Below, in pieces: positions 12,803 to 23,962 of a DNA stretch of 64,000 nucleotides (its first letter is position 1; each line of letters begins with the position of its first letter). The DNA is from Rostrohypoxylon terebratum (Eukaryota; Ascomycota; Sordariomycetes; Xylariales; Hypoxylaceae), in assembly GCA_022497145.1 (NCBI GenBank), contig MU385876.1, forward strand, positions 62,001 through 126,000, given 5' to 3'. The notes below the pieces were generated by a model, which searched no databases, was not told where the DNA came from, and saw only the letters and a program-made list of their open reading frames with translations. A program made the position numbers and the translations under genes.

Positions 12803-13445
12803 ATGGTAAAGCTTTTTCATACATGCATATTCGATTACTCTAGAAATTGTGTGTAGGCACTGACCTTGAATTAGAGCTCCGAAGCAAGACTGTACACCTT
12901 CTCCCAGGAGACGAAAGACCACCTACGCAAGTTCCGCTTAACTACATCGAGAGCTAGTGGTCCCCAAGCCGTCATCTGTATGTACGTCTGCCCGTGTTAC
13001 ATACCTAGCTATACTTTATTCGAAACCACTCGCACACGTAGCTAATACGACACCAATCCCAATAGACTACATCGATAAGAAGACGCACGAGATCAAGCAG
13101 GATGAGGATAAGATAGTATATAAATCTCTAGAAGAGATCGCCGACGAACTACCGGACAACTCGCCGCGCTATATTCTATTGAGCTACCCTCTGACTTTGG
13201 TATTCCCGGTCCTTTTTTGCTTCCTAAAGGCCTAAGTCTTGCTGACCGTGCTGCAGCCATCCGGCCGAATGTCTGTCCCCTACGTCCTCCTGTATTACCT
13301 CCCCAATACGTGTAATGCCGAGAGTCGTATGATGTACGCGGGTGCGAAGGAGCTGATGAGGAATACGGCCGAAGTGGGCAAGGTTCTCGATATTGAGACT
13401 GCCGAGGACTTGGACGAGATTCCGGGGAAGCTGGGTGCCGAATAG
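12803..13445 (+). CDS. aim7: glia maturation factor family, ADF-homology actin regulator (AIM7/GMF)
   Basis: Single ADF-H-domain protein of the GMF class, which binds Arp2/3 and promotes debranching of actin networks at cortical sites. Exons are 12803-12805 (only the ATG), 12875-12977, 13066-13199 and 13257-13445, total 142 residues, the normal family length. Splicing ATG to AGC gives MSSEARLYTFS, the expected GMF start. Later joins give AVIYYIDKKTHEIKQ and LLSYPLTLPSGRMSVPYVLLYYLP, which match the family pattern; the ADF-H core ends SRMMYAGAKELM. The phases of all four exons agree. The gene converges with nbp35, with only 123 bp between the stop codons, so their 3' untranslated regions probably overlap. 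Identification is strong; the splice sites are inferred. Confidence 0.92.
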
Positions 13446-13568
13446 GCTGCTTCTGTTTATAGTGGCTAGGCAGGTAGGCTGTCTAGATCTTGAGGTTGGA
13501 AAAAATTCCCCGTTGCGAAATGTAGCGAGCCTTGGAAATAATTCTAGTATTTTTGCTGCGTTTTCTCT

Positions 13569-14597
13569 TCAGTCGTCAGGCAACACTTCGTGCGCTTTGA
13601 GACCTATCTCTTGTGCGACACCTCTCACAACACCCTTGAGTGCTTTACAAGCCGGACTGTCGGGATAGGCGTCGAAGAAACTCTCTCCGTAGTCGCATGC
13701 CATGCCTATTCTCGGATCTAGCGGGACTTCTCCTAAGAACGGTATACCCATCTCTTTTGCCAAAGCCTCGCCGCCTCCCGTAGTGGCTTTGAATATCTGA
13801 CTCTCGTGTGTGCATTTCGGGCACACGAAGCCGCTCATATTCTCTACTAGACCCAGCACACGAATTCCCGCCTTCTTGCAGAAATCGATCTCTTTTCGTA
13901 CGTCCAACAAAGCCACTTCCTGCGGAGTTGTGACCATGACAGCACCGTCTATACCACTCTCCTTCAAAAAGCTGTTGACGCTCAGATGCTCGTCGCTCGT
14001 ACCCGGGGGTGTGTCGACCAGTAGGAAATCCATGTTACCCCACTCCACCTCTTTCAAGAATTGTTTAATCAGGCCATTCTTCTTCGGACCACGCCATATC
14101 ACCGCGTCGTCTCGATTCGGCAGCATAAACTGTATACTCATGACACCCAAGTTGTCGGCGACCCACACCGGCGACCAGCCCGTGCTGCTGATGTGTATGG
14201 TCTCGGACTCGACGCCCATCATCTTGGGTATGCTGGGGCCGCAGATATCGGTGTCCATGATGCCGATCGTCATGTCGTCGTTGGTCGCGAAGGCGTGCGC
14301 CAGCAAGCTCGTGAACGTGCTCTTCCCCACGCCGCCCTTGCCCGACAGCACGAGGATCTTGTGCTTGACCCCGGACAGCCGCTCCGAGATCAGCGGTATG
14401 TCCGGGTCGGGGCCCTTGGGCGCCGAGGCGCAGATGGCTTGGTTCGGACACCCCGCGCACGAGTCGGTTTTGCCTGCGTCTTGCGATTCCGGGCCGGGGC
14501 AGTGCTCGGGTTCGGGGGCGACGAGCTCGGGCCGTGTCTTGAGAGGGTTGTCGAGGACATCTTGGACGGGCTCGGGCTCTTCTAACGAGGGTGCCAT
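13569..14597 (-). CDS. nbp35: cytosolic Fe-S cluster assembly scaffold NBP35
   Basis: P-loop NTPase that, with Cfd1, assembles 4Fe-4S clusters for cytosolic and nuclear proteins in the CIA pathway. Single exon of 342 residues, full length for the family. The N-terminal cluster-binding motif C-x13-C-x2-C-x5-C is present (Cys33, 47, 50, 56). The deviant Walker A loop GKGGVGKST is at about 86-94. MDTDICGPSIP, the LLVDTPPGTSDEH switch and the bridging CPKC pair (Cys259/262) follow. No residue expected for function is missing. It is divergently arranged with the Hos3 gene across about 1.2 kb and converges with the GMF gene. Confidence 0.97.
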   Translation of the reverse strand: MAPSLEEPEPVQDVLDNPLKTRPELVAPEPEHCPGPESQDAGKTDSCAGCPNQAICASAPKGPDPDIPLISERLSGVKHKILVLSGKGGVGKSTFTSLLAHAFATNDDMTIGIMDTDICGPSIPKMMGVESETIHISSTGWSPVWVADNLGVMSIQFMLPNRDDAVIWRGPKKNGLIKQFLKEVEWGNMDFLLVDTPPGTSDEHLSVNSFLKESGIDGAVMVTTPQEVALLDVRKEIDFCKKAGIRVLGLVENMSGFVCPKCTHESQIFKATTGGGEALAKEMGIPFLGEVPLDPRIGMACDYGESFFDAYPDSPACKALKGVVRGVAQEIGLKAHEVLPDD

Positions 14598-15774
14598 CGT
14601 TTCAAAGTTTGGGTGTTGGGACGTTGGAAATTAGGTTGTCGTATTCTCAAATGGACGTTGGGGCTAAGTAATTTACTCAGGACTTGAGACGGTGGTTGGC
14701 TGGTCACTAAAGGCTTGTTGAGGCTTGCTTAGAAATCGGAGAGAGATGAGACGATGTACAATAGGTACAATTCGCAGGCAAAGACCTCGGAACCTTAACC
14801 GATAGAACTTTTAGCACTATTGATAACGCACGATAGCAGGGGTTTGGTGCGCTTTCGGATGTCGCGCAGTGGGGCAGATTTTTGTTAGATCGCCACTGCA
14901 GCCACTGCATGCCAGGTGGGTTTAAAGGTACATCAAAAATACATGGGTACTTCCACATGTAAGTAAATGTCTGGTTGAATTATTGTTTCTGTGAGGTGGA
15001 AATATCGCCATATGGTTGATATAATAAACCAATTGCATTTTATAAGTCTTATGAAGTGGAAACATGTAAGCAATAACGGTTGTGAGAGCGATGGTCGCGT
15101 GCATAACTCATAAAGAGCTTGCGTGCTATTGTGCTTTGATTGTACATATTTGTACATACTATGTAGAAGTCTAAGTGTACATAAGTGCCGCTGCAGAGTC
15201 CCCTGTACTTCAACACTTAGGTGCTTACCTACCTAGTAGTGATCTAATGAAGTTAAAGATTGGACCTTTTCTTGTTTACATTGTTCTTCTTTTTCAGATG
15301 AAATTATTGTTTGCTTAAAATTTTAGTCACAAGTTTTTTTTCAGCCTTTTGCAAACATGAACACTAGGACCATCTTAATGTTTATATATACTGTTTTTCT
15401 CAAATACGACGTGAAATTGCTACGTCAGTATGGAGGGGCAGAGGGGTAATTTGTTGCTGGTGAGACCCAGCTAATAGGTATAGGTACTTCCACGTGATTT
15501 TTTAGTACTTTATGTCAAAATGTCAACTGTCGAAACGCGACGCGCAGCAAGTTTCTTAATGACAACCCGCAACCCTTAAAACCGTCATCGTCAACTTCGT
15601 CTTTCCAGGGGGAATTATATCCCCCCCTCCATATCCCCTGCTGCTTTAAGTATCTTTTCAATAAGTATAAGAATTATATAAAAGGAATACTCCTCTAAAC
15701 ATACGATTGTAGATTACCGTACTAGTTCCTAGGTCATAGGTTACCGGAAGGTAACCAGTAAAAACACCGAAATC
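14598..15774. other. divergent promoter region of nbp35 and hos3
   Basis: About 1.2 kb between two outward-facing genes. It is AT-rich, with short CCTACCTAG-type repeats near 15226-15238 and a pyrimidine-rich tract near 15600-15650 ahead of the Hos3 start. Only short frames without resemblance to known proteins. Confidence 0.4.
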
Positions 15775-18700
15775 ATGGCTTCCCCCGAGCAAAGTCGAAG
15801 ACAATTTACGCCGGCAGAACCGAACAATCAGGTCGTCAATGACGATGCAGAGCTTTTGCAGTCGTTGAATAAGCTATCACTGTCCACTTCTCCTCTAAAT
15901 CCTGACAATAGACGATTGTCTACAACGGTAAACAATAATGTCACCCCACAACAGTCGGCGAGATTGTCGTCGGTCTCGCCCAGTACTCGGGTTAGAACTT
16001 CTTCTCGCAGTCCCTTGAACCGGTCAACCTCCAATAATCTAATGAACCAGTCCCGATCATCAACTCCGTCACTCCTAAGGAAAACATCTATGAATTCCCT
16101 ACATTCATCCAGCGGAATCACACCCTCACGTGCACTATCTCGTCGCGGCAGTGCCGCCAACTTACTATCGCCTTCCCTTTCGAAGCCTCCGATGGAGGAG
16201 AAATTACCTCCTACTGCTGCTGCGGTGGCAAGTGGATATTTACAGAAGGAGTTGGGATTGCTCCACGGAAATGCCGTGGACCAATACCCGTCAGATACCA
16301 TCGTCATCTTACATGACGCATGCTACGGCCATAGGTACTCTAGGCCTATTGGTGTACGGGCAAATATTAATGACATTGTCGAGCGCCCGGAGCGAGTCCA
16401 AGCCAGCGTGCTTGGTTTATCGATGGCCTATATAAGGCTTGGAGAGCGACATTGCGATGGAAAATATCCGATCCATCCACACCTCGATCCCCTATCTATC
16501 CCTACCATCCCCTTCCACATCCGCAAGACACAGCGGATCCTCTCCCTCACCTCTACGACCGTCACAAACGTCCACGGAACCCGGTGGATGGAAGAGCTCA
16601 AGCTCATGTGCGATTCCGCCGAACAGAACCTCGCCCACAAAGAGACTGAGGTACGACGACCCGATATAAACCGAGGTGACGACGGTCCTCCCCAGCCACT
16701 CCATAAAGGAGACCTATATCTTTGCTCCGAGTCACAGAATGCCATCGAAGGCGCCCTAGGTTCCGTTTGCGAGGCTGTAGACGAAGTTTTCGGAAACTCT
16801 TCCCACAAGCGAGCGTTTGTTGCGGTTCGTCCTCCCGGCCACCATTGCTCGGCATCGTACCCTTCGGGATTCTGTTGGGTCAACAATGTCCATGTCGGGA
16901 TAATGCACGCCTTCCAGAACCACGGGATGACACATGCGGCAATCGTCGACTTCGATCTACACCACGGTGATGGGTCTCAATCTATCACCTGGGACCATAA
17001 CAAACGTAGAGAGTCGTTGAAGGGCAACGCAGCGCTGTGGAAGAAGACTGCGATTGGCTACTTTAGTCTGCATGACATCAATTCCTTTCCTTGCGAGAGC
17101 GGCGATGATAATGTCATCAAGAACGCAAGTGTTTGCATTGAGAATGCCTATGGCCAATCTATCTGGAACGTCCACCTACAGGAGTGGAAGACACTCGAGG
17201 AATTCTGGCAATTATACCGGTCCAGATACTCTATCCTATTCGAGAAGATGCGGATCTTCTTCCGCACCCACGCCGATCGACTACGCGGTTCTTTACAGAC
17301 ATCCAAGGCGGCTATCTTTGTCTCCGGCGGGTTTGATGCGAGCGAATGGGAAGGCGCCGGTATGCAGCGACACAAGGTCAACGTTCCGACGGAGTTTTAT
17401 GCCAGATTCACTAGGGACTTGGTCAGATTGGCATCGGAAGAAGGTCTTGACATTGACGGTCGAATCATTAGTGTTTTAGAAGGCGGATACAGCGATCGCG
17501 CTCTTTATTCCGGTGTTTTCAGTCACCTAAGCGGTCTCGCTGGCAACGAGCCTCTTCCACCTAAGAACGAGATTCCTCCAGGTCTTACTCATGAAATGAG
17601 TAGTATGATCGGTTCAGTGAGCAGAAGGAATACGTTGAATGGGAATGAATTGAAGCTTAAGATACCGGGATTCCCATACGACCCAACCTGGTGGTCCGCT
17701 TCTGAACTCGACCTACTAGACGCCACGATGACGATGACCGAACAGCCTGCCGAGCTATTGCCAAGGAAGCCTCGAAGCTTCACGCCGGGCAACTATTCTT
17801 CTCCGACACAAGCGTCATGCGCGAAGGCTGTTGATCCTACTAAGATGCGACGTACCGTTTCTGGACTTGCTGCTGCGCCGACCGTAGTTAGCCGCCCACC
17901 GAGTCCGCCGCCCCCAGATGTTCCTTGGAACGTCGCTGCTCATGAACTGAGCAAGCTCCTCATTCCGAGTGATCGTCAAGTCAACAGCTTCAGGTCTGAA
18001 GAGCTTAGGACTGCGCCGGCCAAGATCAAACGCGAGCGTCAATCTCATGTGGAAAACAACCATGCCAACGACGATACCGCTTCGGTTGTAGGTGGTACAA
18101 GAAAGTCTTTACGGGAGAGAAAGCCAGTCAGCTACTCTGAGCTGAACGATCCCATCACACGTAGAAGAACCGTATGCGGACCAACAGGTCTTGCAACCGA
18201 AAAGGTATTTCACTCGCCGACATATTGTAAAGTGAATTCTAACAGTGGTCTACAGGCATTCGCAAGAGGGATTCCGCCTAAGAATATCCCTGGTCCAGTT
18301 CAACCGCCTAACGGTACTATGGTCTCCGTCAATGGAACCGGTCATGGCATACCTAGACCCTCAACCTCGCAAAGTATACGCCCTGAGTCATCGATGAGTG
18401 TAAGAAGCCAGGCATCTGCATTGAACGTAAAGAAGACCCGACCGGCTGCACCTAAGAAGGAAAGTAAGCCTAGAAAGCCTCGGTCTACGGCTCCCAAGCC
18501 CGAAGGTGCTCCTCTGGCTTCGAAGGAACCTGTCCCAGCTGCGAAGATGCCGCCTCCCCCACCACTAGAAAAGGATGCTGCCGATTCTTCGCCTGCAGAA
18601 CTGAGCTCACCTGAGACAGTAATAATTCGCCGAGGCATAAATAAGATCACGTTTAACGTGTTAACATCGGAACAGCGAGAGGCCAGGCGCAAAGCCGCTG

Positions 18701-19329
18701 AGGCTGAGAAAGAGAAAATTATGTCCGCACAGCCGCCTGTACCAACAACTACACAACCAACCGCTGCTGAGAACGGAGGACAAAGCGGAGGGGTTGTCGC
18801 AAAGCTCGCTTCACGCTTCGGGGCTACGCAGAATAACGAGAGAAGCCCAAGCGGTCGTACCGCATCTGGATCTGGATCTGGATCGGGCTCGTCTATGGAA
18901 ACCAGCGATAATGATTTGCCCCAGCTACCGAAGGCTGGTCAGCCTAACGCAGGGAATGGGCCTACCACCTTCACGTCCGTTAGGTACAATCAGCAATCGT
19001 TCAATTCAAGCTCGCCAGTTCAGCCTGTACCTGGGCCAGCTCGAAATTTCATCCCATATCAGCCCATGGGTCCTCCGCCAGCCCCGGCTCCGGTATCACA
19101 GCCTGTCCAGATTCTTGAGCCTAACACAGACGTGTCACCTCAACGTGGCAGACCATTGCAGCCAGCTTTTGGTGCAGCCTCAGCACCGGTGACACCTGCA
19201 CGACATGGTGGGCATAACTTCACCGCTACGTCGGAAATACCCTTCTCGCCGCAGCCAGCTCAAGCACCACCGCGTCCTACATCGATAAGTCCTAAGCACA
19301 AGGTTGAAACTGAAGGTGACGGAGCTTAG
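15775..19329 (+). CDS. hos3: Hos3-type histone deacetylase
   Basis: Zn-dependent (class II-type) histone deacetylase of the fungal Hos3 group, 1184 residues, uninterrupted by introns. Residues 1-150 are Ser/Arg-rich and disordered. The catalytic domain spans roughly 170-620: it opens VILHDACYGHRYSRP and carries RPPGHHC (about 352-358), GFCWVNN, DFDLHHGDG (about 392-400, with metal-binding Asp and His) and FVSGGFDASEWEGAG (about 517-530). An extra aromatic loop with FSLHDINSFPCESG matches Hos3. The C-terminal half is long, Pro/Ser/Lys-rich and low in complexity, with a Gly-Ser repeat near 18860-18890. Directly after the TAG stop the same frame stays open for 21 codons rich in Lys and Arg (19330-19395); see findings. 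The catalytic assignment is firm; the role of the tail is unknown. Confidence 0.95.
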   Translation: MASPEQSRRQFTPAEPNNQVVNDDAELLQSLNKLSLSTSPLNPDNRRLSTTVNNNVTPQQSARLSSVSPSTRVRTSSRSPLNRSTSNNLMNQSRSSTPSLLRKTSMNSLHSSSGITPSRALSRRGSAANLLSPSLSKPPMEEKLPPTAAAVASGYLQKELGLLHGNAVDQYPSDTIVILHDACYGHRYSRPIGVRANINDIVERPERVQASVLGLSMAYIRLGERHCDGKYPIHPHLDPLSIPTIPFHIRKTQRILSLTSTTVTNVHGTRWMEELKLMCDSAEQNLAHKETEVRRPDINRGDDGPPQPLHKGDLYLCSESQNAIEGALGSVCEAVDEVFGNSSHKRAFVAVRPPGHHCSASYPSGFCWVNNVHVGIMHAFQNHGMTHAAIVDFDLHHGDGSQSITWDHNKRRESLKGNAALWKKTAIGYFSLHDINSFPCESGDDNVIKNASVCIENAYGQSIWNVHLQEWKTLEEFWQLYRSRYSILFEKMRIFFRTHADRLRGSLQTSKAAIFVSGGFDASEWEGAGMQRHKVNVPTEFYARFTRDLVRLASEEGLDIDGRIISVLEGGYSDRALYSGVFSHLSGLAGNEPLPPKNEIPPGLTHEMSSMIGSVSRRNTLNGNELKLKIPGFPYDPTWWSASELDLLDATMTMTEQPAELLPRKPRSFTPGNYSSPTQASCAKAVDPTKMRRTVSGLAAAPTVVSRPPSPPPPDVPWNVAAHELSKLLIPSDRQVNSFRSEELRTAPAKIKRERQSHVENNHANDDTASVVGGTRKSLRERKPVSYSELNDPITRRRTVCGPTGLATEKVFHSPTYCKVNSNSGLQAFARGIPPKNIPGPVQPPNGTMVSVNGTGHGIPRPSTSQSIRPESSMSVRSQASALNVKKTRPAAPKKESKPRKPRSTAPKPEGAPLASKEPVPAAKMPPPPPLEKDAADSSPAELSSPETVIIRRGINKITFNVLTSEQREARRKAAEAEKEKIMSAQPPVPTTTQPTAAENGGQSGGVVAKLASRFGATQNNERSPSGRTASGSGSGSGSSMETSDNDLPQLPKAGQPNAGNGPTTFTSVRYNQQSFNSSSPVQPVPGPARNFIPYQPMGPPPAPAPVSQPVQILEPNTDVSPQRGRPLQPAFGAASAPVTPARHGGHNFTATSEIPFSPQPAQAPPRPTSISPKHKVETEGDGA

Positions 19330-20060
19330 GAGCCTCCGAAAAAACGCCAGCGGTCTCCTAAGACACCACGTCGCTCACCTCGCAATAAAAAGTAGGCCTA
19401 GGTCCGTATGTTGGTATACCGTAGTATACTCGGGCGTGCAAGCTGTACATGGCATTTGGGAGAGGGCCTGTGTTGATAGGTAATACGGGATGGAAGGGGG
19501 TCGGAAAAGCGAACATACAAGTCCGGTCTTTAGGCGACCGAATTTTTTTGAAAGGGATTTCGGCGGTTTTATTTTATTACTATTACGATACCCTTTTTCT
19601 TTTTGTTTTTAATTAAACAAGTTCATCGAATTCTGATGGTCAAATGGACATATCTTGTGCCTTCGACATCGTTCAGGCAGGATACCGCGGAGTCAATTGC
19701 TTGGTTGGTATATACAATAGCGACTAATTAATTGATACTGATACATCTAAAATTTTTAAAATTCGATGGATGCTTACTGCGATTCAAGACTAAGGGCAGC
19801 AAGCTATGATACAGGTCATACCTCGCTCATGATTCAAATAAGAGGCAATATTTGCCGAGATAATTCTTTTAATTCTTGTTCTATCAAGAGTTGTGAATTC
19901 AATATCAAACGCAACCAGCCTACGCCTACTCACCCTTCCCTTTATCCAACCCTATCAAAACAATCGACTGCTATTCCTCCCAAATGGTATCTAGTGTGCT
20001 AAGAGAATAAGAAGAGAAGAAACGGCCGTTCCCAAGATGTATGTCGTTATGATTGTTTGA
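19330..20060. other. convergent intergenic region between hos3 and the homeobox regulator
   Basis: Both genes end here. The first 66 bases continue the Hos3 frame beyond its stop (see findings). The remainder is AT-rich with a T-rich tract near 19545-19615, and no gene is seen. Confidence 0.45.
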
Positions 20061-23000
20061 TTATTGCATGAACCCGGTCGCGGAAATACCCGCCATGCCG
20101 TCGTTCTCCGGGCTTAGAGACACGCCGCCTAGATCGGGACTCACTTCCTGCAGCAGGTCGTTCATCTCGGCCTCGGTGAAGTGGAAGTCCACATCCACAT
20201 CCATATCCATATCGCCCGTAAGCGCCAACGCGGGGTCCGCGCCCGCATCGCACGACGCGCCGGCCACAGTCGCCAGGTCCGCCGCCACGCCCGGCGTCAA
20301 CGGCGCGGAGCTCGTCGTCATCCCTAAGTCGTCGACGAGACCGCTTCCGAGACTCACTTCGGGCACGCTGGAGAGGGGCGCGTTGGATAGGGTGGTGGCG
20401 GCGGAAGCGCGCACGCTGGCCTTAAACCGCTCGAGCAGGATCGGGTCGTCGCAGCTCGTCTTCTGCATGGCCATGATCTGGCGCGCGCGCTCGCGCAGCG
20501 CGGCGTCGGACGGGAAGACGCCGTTTGTGCGGCGCAGCTCACGTCGCACATACTCCGTTAACCCGTCTTCTAGCTCCCGGCTGCAGAAGACTTTGGCGGG
20601 GGCTGGGTACCGCCGCGTGAAGGTCTGCAGGAACCGGTTCGCGGTGCCGGCGGAGGAGGAGAAGGGCTTGGTGGAGAGGTTGCTGATTAGGATTGTGGGG
20701 GAGGAGAGCGGCTCGATGGTGGATAAGGGGTTGGGTGAGGTGTAGGGCGGCGCGAAACCGGTGCCGCCTTCGGAGGGGGCCCAGGATACGTCGTTTGCGC
20801 GAAGCCCGGGGCCTGAGTCCGCGGGGAGGATGCCGCTGTCTCGTTTGAAGCGTTGCAGCCATTCGAAGTTGTCCGCGGCGGTTTGGTTCCATGGGTCGTC
20901 GCTGGGAGGCTGTTAGCTAACTGGAGGTGGGTAGGTATTATATAAAGTTAAAGGGGGGGGACTCACTCGTCGTAGATTAACCACCGTGCCTGGTACTGGA
21001 TTTCTTCGTCCGTTGGCACGTGGCGGTTCGGGTTGTTGGGGGACATGGTCGAGGCTACGAAGCGGCTCAGGCCTTGGGCTAGGCGGCGGTAGCAGTTCGT
21101 GTCGTTGAGGAAGAACGGGCCCGTCTTGATGCGGGAGTTATTTATGCTGCTGTCAGGTCCGGGACGGTCATGAGATGGCTGTAGGTTGTTGAATAGAGGT
21201 CCGATATATTGCGAGTCCCTCGGTGGAGCTTGGCTAGGGGGTGACGGCTTGCACTGTTGTCGGTAGCTAGTCGGAGAATCGCTTGATGTGGATATGGTAG
21301 CCGGTGTCGTCTTTTTGGAGGGGTGTCTCTGTCTGAAACGGGAGAGCCACTCTCTGTCATCAGCTGCGGTCTGATTCCATCCATCGTCTGTGTCGTAAAT
21401 AATAATACGAGCCTGTCGTTGCAGGTCCGCGTCTCCGGGTTCGATGCCCATCGCCCTTTGTTCCCGAAGGTACTCTGCAAGTTCTCTTTCGAGTCTGCTG
21501 TAGTTGTGGATGGTGGAGTCGATGGTCTTTGGGTCCTTCGACCTCGTATTGACATCCTCCAAGTCCTCTGTCCGCGGTAAAGATGCTCGTATCTTAAAGT
21601 TTTCAAGCCATTTTGGAGACGCATATATCAAGCGGAGCATCCAGTTTGCTATATCTTCACAGGTGTTAGAAGACTTCTCTTCCATCCTGCTGATGATACG
21701 ACAGGCTTCAACCTGAAGCTCATGGTCCATGGCAGTTAGACCTAATAGTTGCTTGGCCTTCACAAAATCTTGCATCTGCTGCTCGAATTCGCAGCCTTCA
21801 AAGATATCCTCCTTTCCGTTGATGCGTAGCGAGCTTATTCGATTATCTGACGGGTTCCGGATTGGTCGGAAAGCAGCGGTTCTGGTTTGTTCTTCCGAAG
21901 ACACGACAAGGTCGCGCAGCCATGAAGAAGTGTTCCAGCGGTTGGGTCGTAATTGCGTCTCGGCGCCAAATACAACGCTGCAAGCCTCTACCTGCAGCTC
22001 GGCATCGGTCGGTCTCCTCCCCTTCTCTGCTGTGAAATTCAACATCCAATGGTAAAGCTCCAATTTCAAAAGTTCGTAAGCATTAGTCGGTGTCGCCGGC
22101 GGGCCGGTGCTAGCTCTATAAGGTAGCGGCGTATTTCTCTCGTCGTGAATTAAATCTGGTCGCCAGTTAGAACGCTGCGTGGGAGAGAAGTTTTCTGGTC
22201 TCTCACAAGGTGGGATAGAGTTCTCAACCATCTCAAGAACGGGCGCTTCAAAACCCCAGTCACCCTTCCAGTCAGCCATAGTGTTACCAGTCTTGAAATG
22301 TTCGGCAAGGTGGTCCACTCTGATCGTCCAGCTGTCGAGAACGACGCCGCAGAAACCGCATCTGGATCGAATCTCCGGAGAGGCTACTCGCCACCTGTCC
22401 ATCGCCCACGGCAAGAACGCCACGTTGTGCACGAGTTTGAGGTGTTGTCGTAGGTGGTCCTTCCGGTAGAATGTCCTTTCTTCCTGCGTTCGCTCGGTAC
22501 ATCCGGAGAAGTTATGGGATTCGGTGTGGGCATCATCAGGGTTCGCCTCGCCGCAGAAGACACAGCTCATCAAGCCATTTTCTGGATTGACGAACCGAGG
22601 TCCGTCGGGAGAGCATATCCATCGCTCGAGAGAAAGGTGCAATGACTTCTCGTGTCGCTGCCAGTCATGCTTTGTTCTGAAAGTCTCGGTACAGAAAGTG
22701 CATTGGAAAGTCTTGAGTGGTTGGCTCAAGCTTTCATCAGCACGCTTTGGTGGAGCTCGGCGGCGGCGGCGTCGCCCTCTATTTCGGACGAACGATGGTA
22801 AGGAGCCAAAGGAACCATGAGACTTATTGGAATACGCGGATGCGAAAGAGCCGCCACCACTCGAATGGGAAGTGCCCAAACTGCTAGCTGATGACTGGTT
22901 GCATAGCGATCTGCTAGATCCATCGTCTGAGTAATTAGAGACGTAAGGACTGTTCCTGCCAGATCCGGACGTCTGTGAGTATGAATTGGAAGAAGCCGAC

Positions 23001-23962
23001 ACGGCTCTGGCAATAGCCGCGACGGACGCAGGTTCGTTTTCTGGCGGCGAGTTCGCCCAACGCTGAAGCGGGTTCATGTTCTCGAGAAGTCCTGGTGTAC
23101 CCCTCCGCTGTGGAATATCAATGGCTTGGACATATCCTCGACCGACGTGGGGCGATGTCGCTCTGGTAGGCTGTATCTTTCCCCGACGACGAGCATTTGC
23201 CAACCAATTGGTGATCTGTGTCTTGCTAAGGCCAGTAATCTTCTGTAGGCCCTCCTTTTCCTCTTCGGTCGGGTATGGGTGTCTGCTGTGTGTCGCAACC
23301 CAATTTTTCAGGATCTTCACTGATTCTCGAGAAAACCGTGCACCAATCTTTGGCATAGTTTGCGGCTTTGGGGGCGATTGTGTATTTTCAGAAGCAGTAA
23401 ATAGGCAATGAGCAGGCGGGGCAGAGGTAACCATGGCGGTCAATTCATCTTCGTGGAGAATAGAAGTCGCTGGTCTATCACCCATGGTCGGCCAAGGATT
23501 CGCAGGGAATGTCGCACCAGCCTCGGCAGTTAGATTGTTGTCTGAGGGCCCAAAGCTACACTCGCACCGAAGGGCAACGCAGCTCGTACAGTAACCTCTG
23601 TATTTACCTTCACGTATACGCTTGCATTGGTAGCCCCCGGAAGCGCAATGAGTACAAGGGGCCTCTGGCGTCTCCCAGTACATCTGCGAGTTGGCTGCAG
23701 GTTCTGGTTCTGGAAGCGCTGCTATGTCGATATCCTGCGACATCTGAGTAGAATCGAAGTGTTCTAGGGCCCAGTAAGACCAGTCATCACCGTCGATGTC
23801 CCCGAACATTAAGTCCATGTTTGGCTGCTCCGATGATGCGACGGCGGCGTCAAAGGTACCGGCTGCGCCCTCCGACGTTGTCGCGGGGTCGAGGGAGGTG
23901 CCAACTGCGGTGGCCTCCCAGTTAATGAACTCCATCTCCTGTAACTCGTCGATGGTCGTCAT
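20061..23962 (-). CDS. homeodomain + C2H2 zinc-finger regulator with CENP-B-like repeats
   Basis: Large putative nuclear transcription factor of 1278 residues; exons are 23962-20967 and 20901-20061 (65-bp intron, GTGAGT donor, CCCAG acceptor). Order of parts: acidic N-terminus; cysteine cluster C103-x2-C106-x6-C113-x11-C125-x2-C128-x6-C135, which resembles a degenerate Zn2Cys6; TALE/KN-type homeodomain about 208-262 containing ITNWLANARRRG; Ser-rich linker; Arg tract RGRRRRRR (about 395-402, likely nuclear localisation). C2H2-type fingers follow: CTFC...HEKSLH (421-442), CVFC...DHLRQHLKLVH (467-512) and CGFC...HLAEH (535-555). The C-terminal half carries about five copies of a module (P-T/S-D-x-E-L-Q-x-E-A ... 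W-L-x-x-F) at about 625-690, 725-790, 820-880, 955-1030 and 1090-1150, resembling the HTH of CENP-B/Tc5 proteins. The intron falls inside the fourth copy. Target genes are unknown. Confidence 0.86.

Noticed and set aside
14061..14634. Plus-strand frames over nbp35
   Set aside because: Shadow frames of a certain gene.
15828..18692. Long antisense frames opposite hos3 (for example 15828-16307, 16428-16886)
   Set aside because: Mirror products of the codon bias of the real gene; compositionally odd and without family resemblance.
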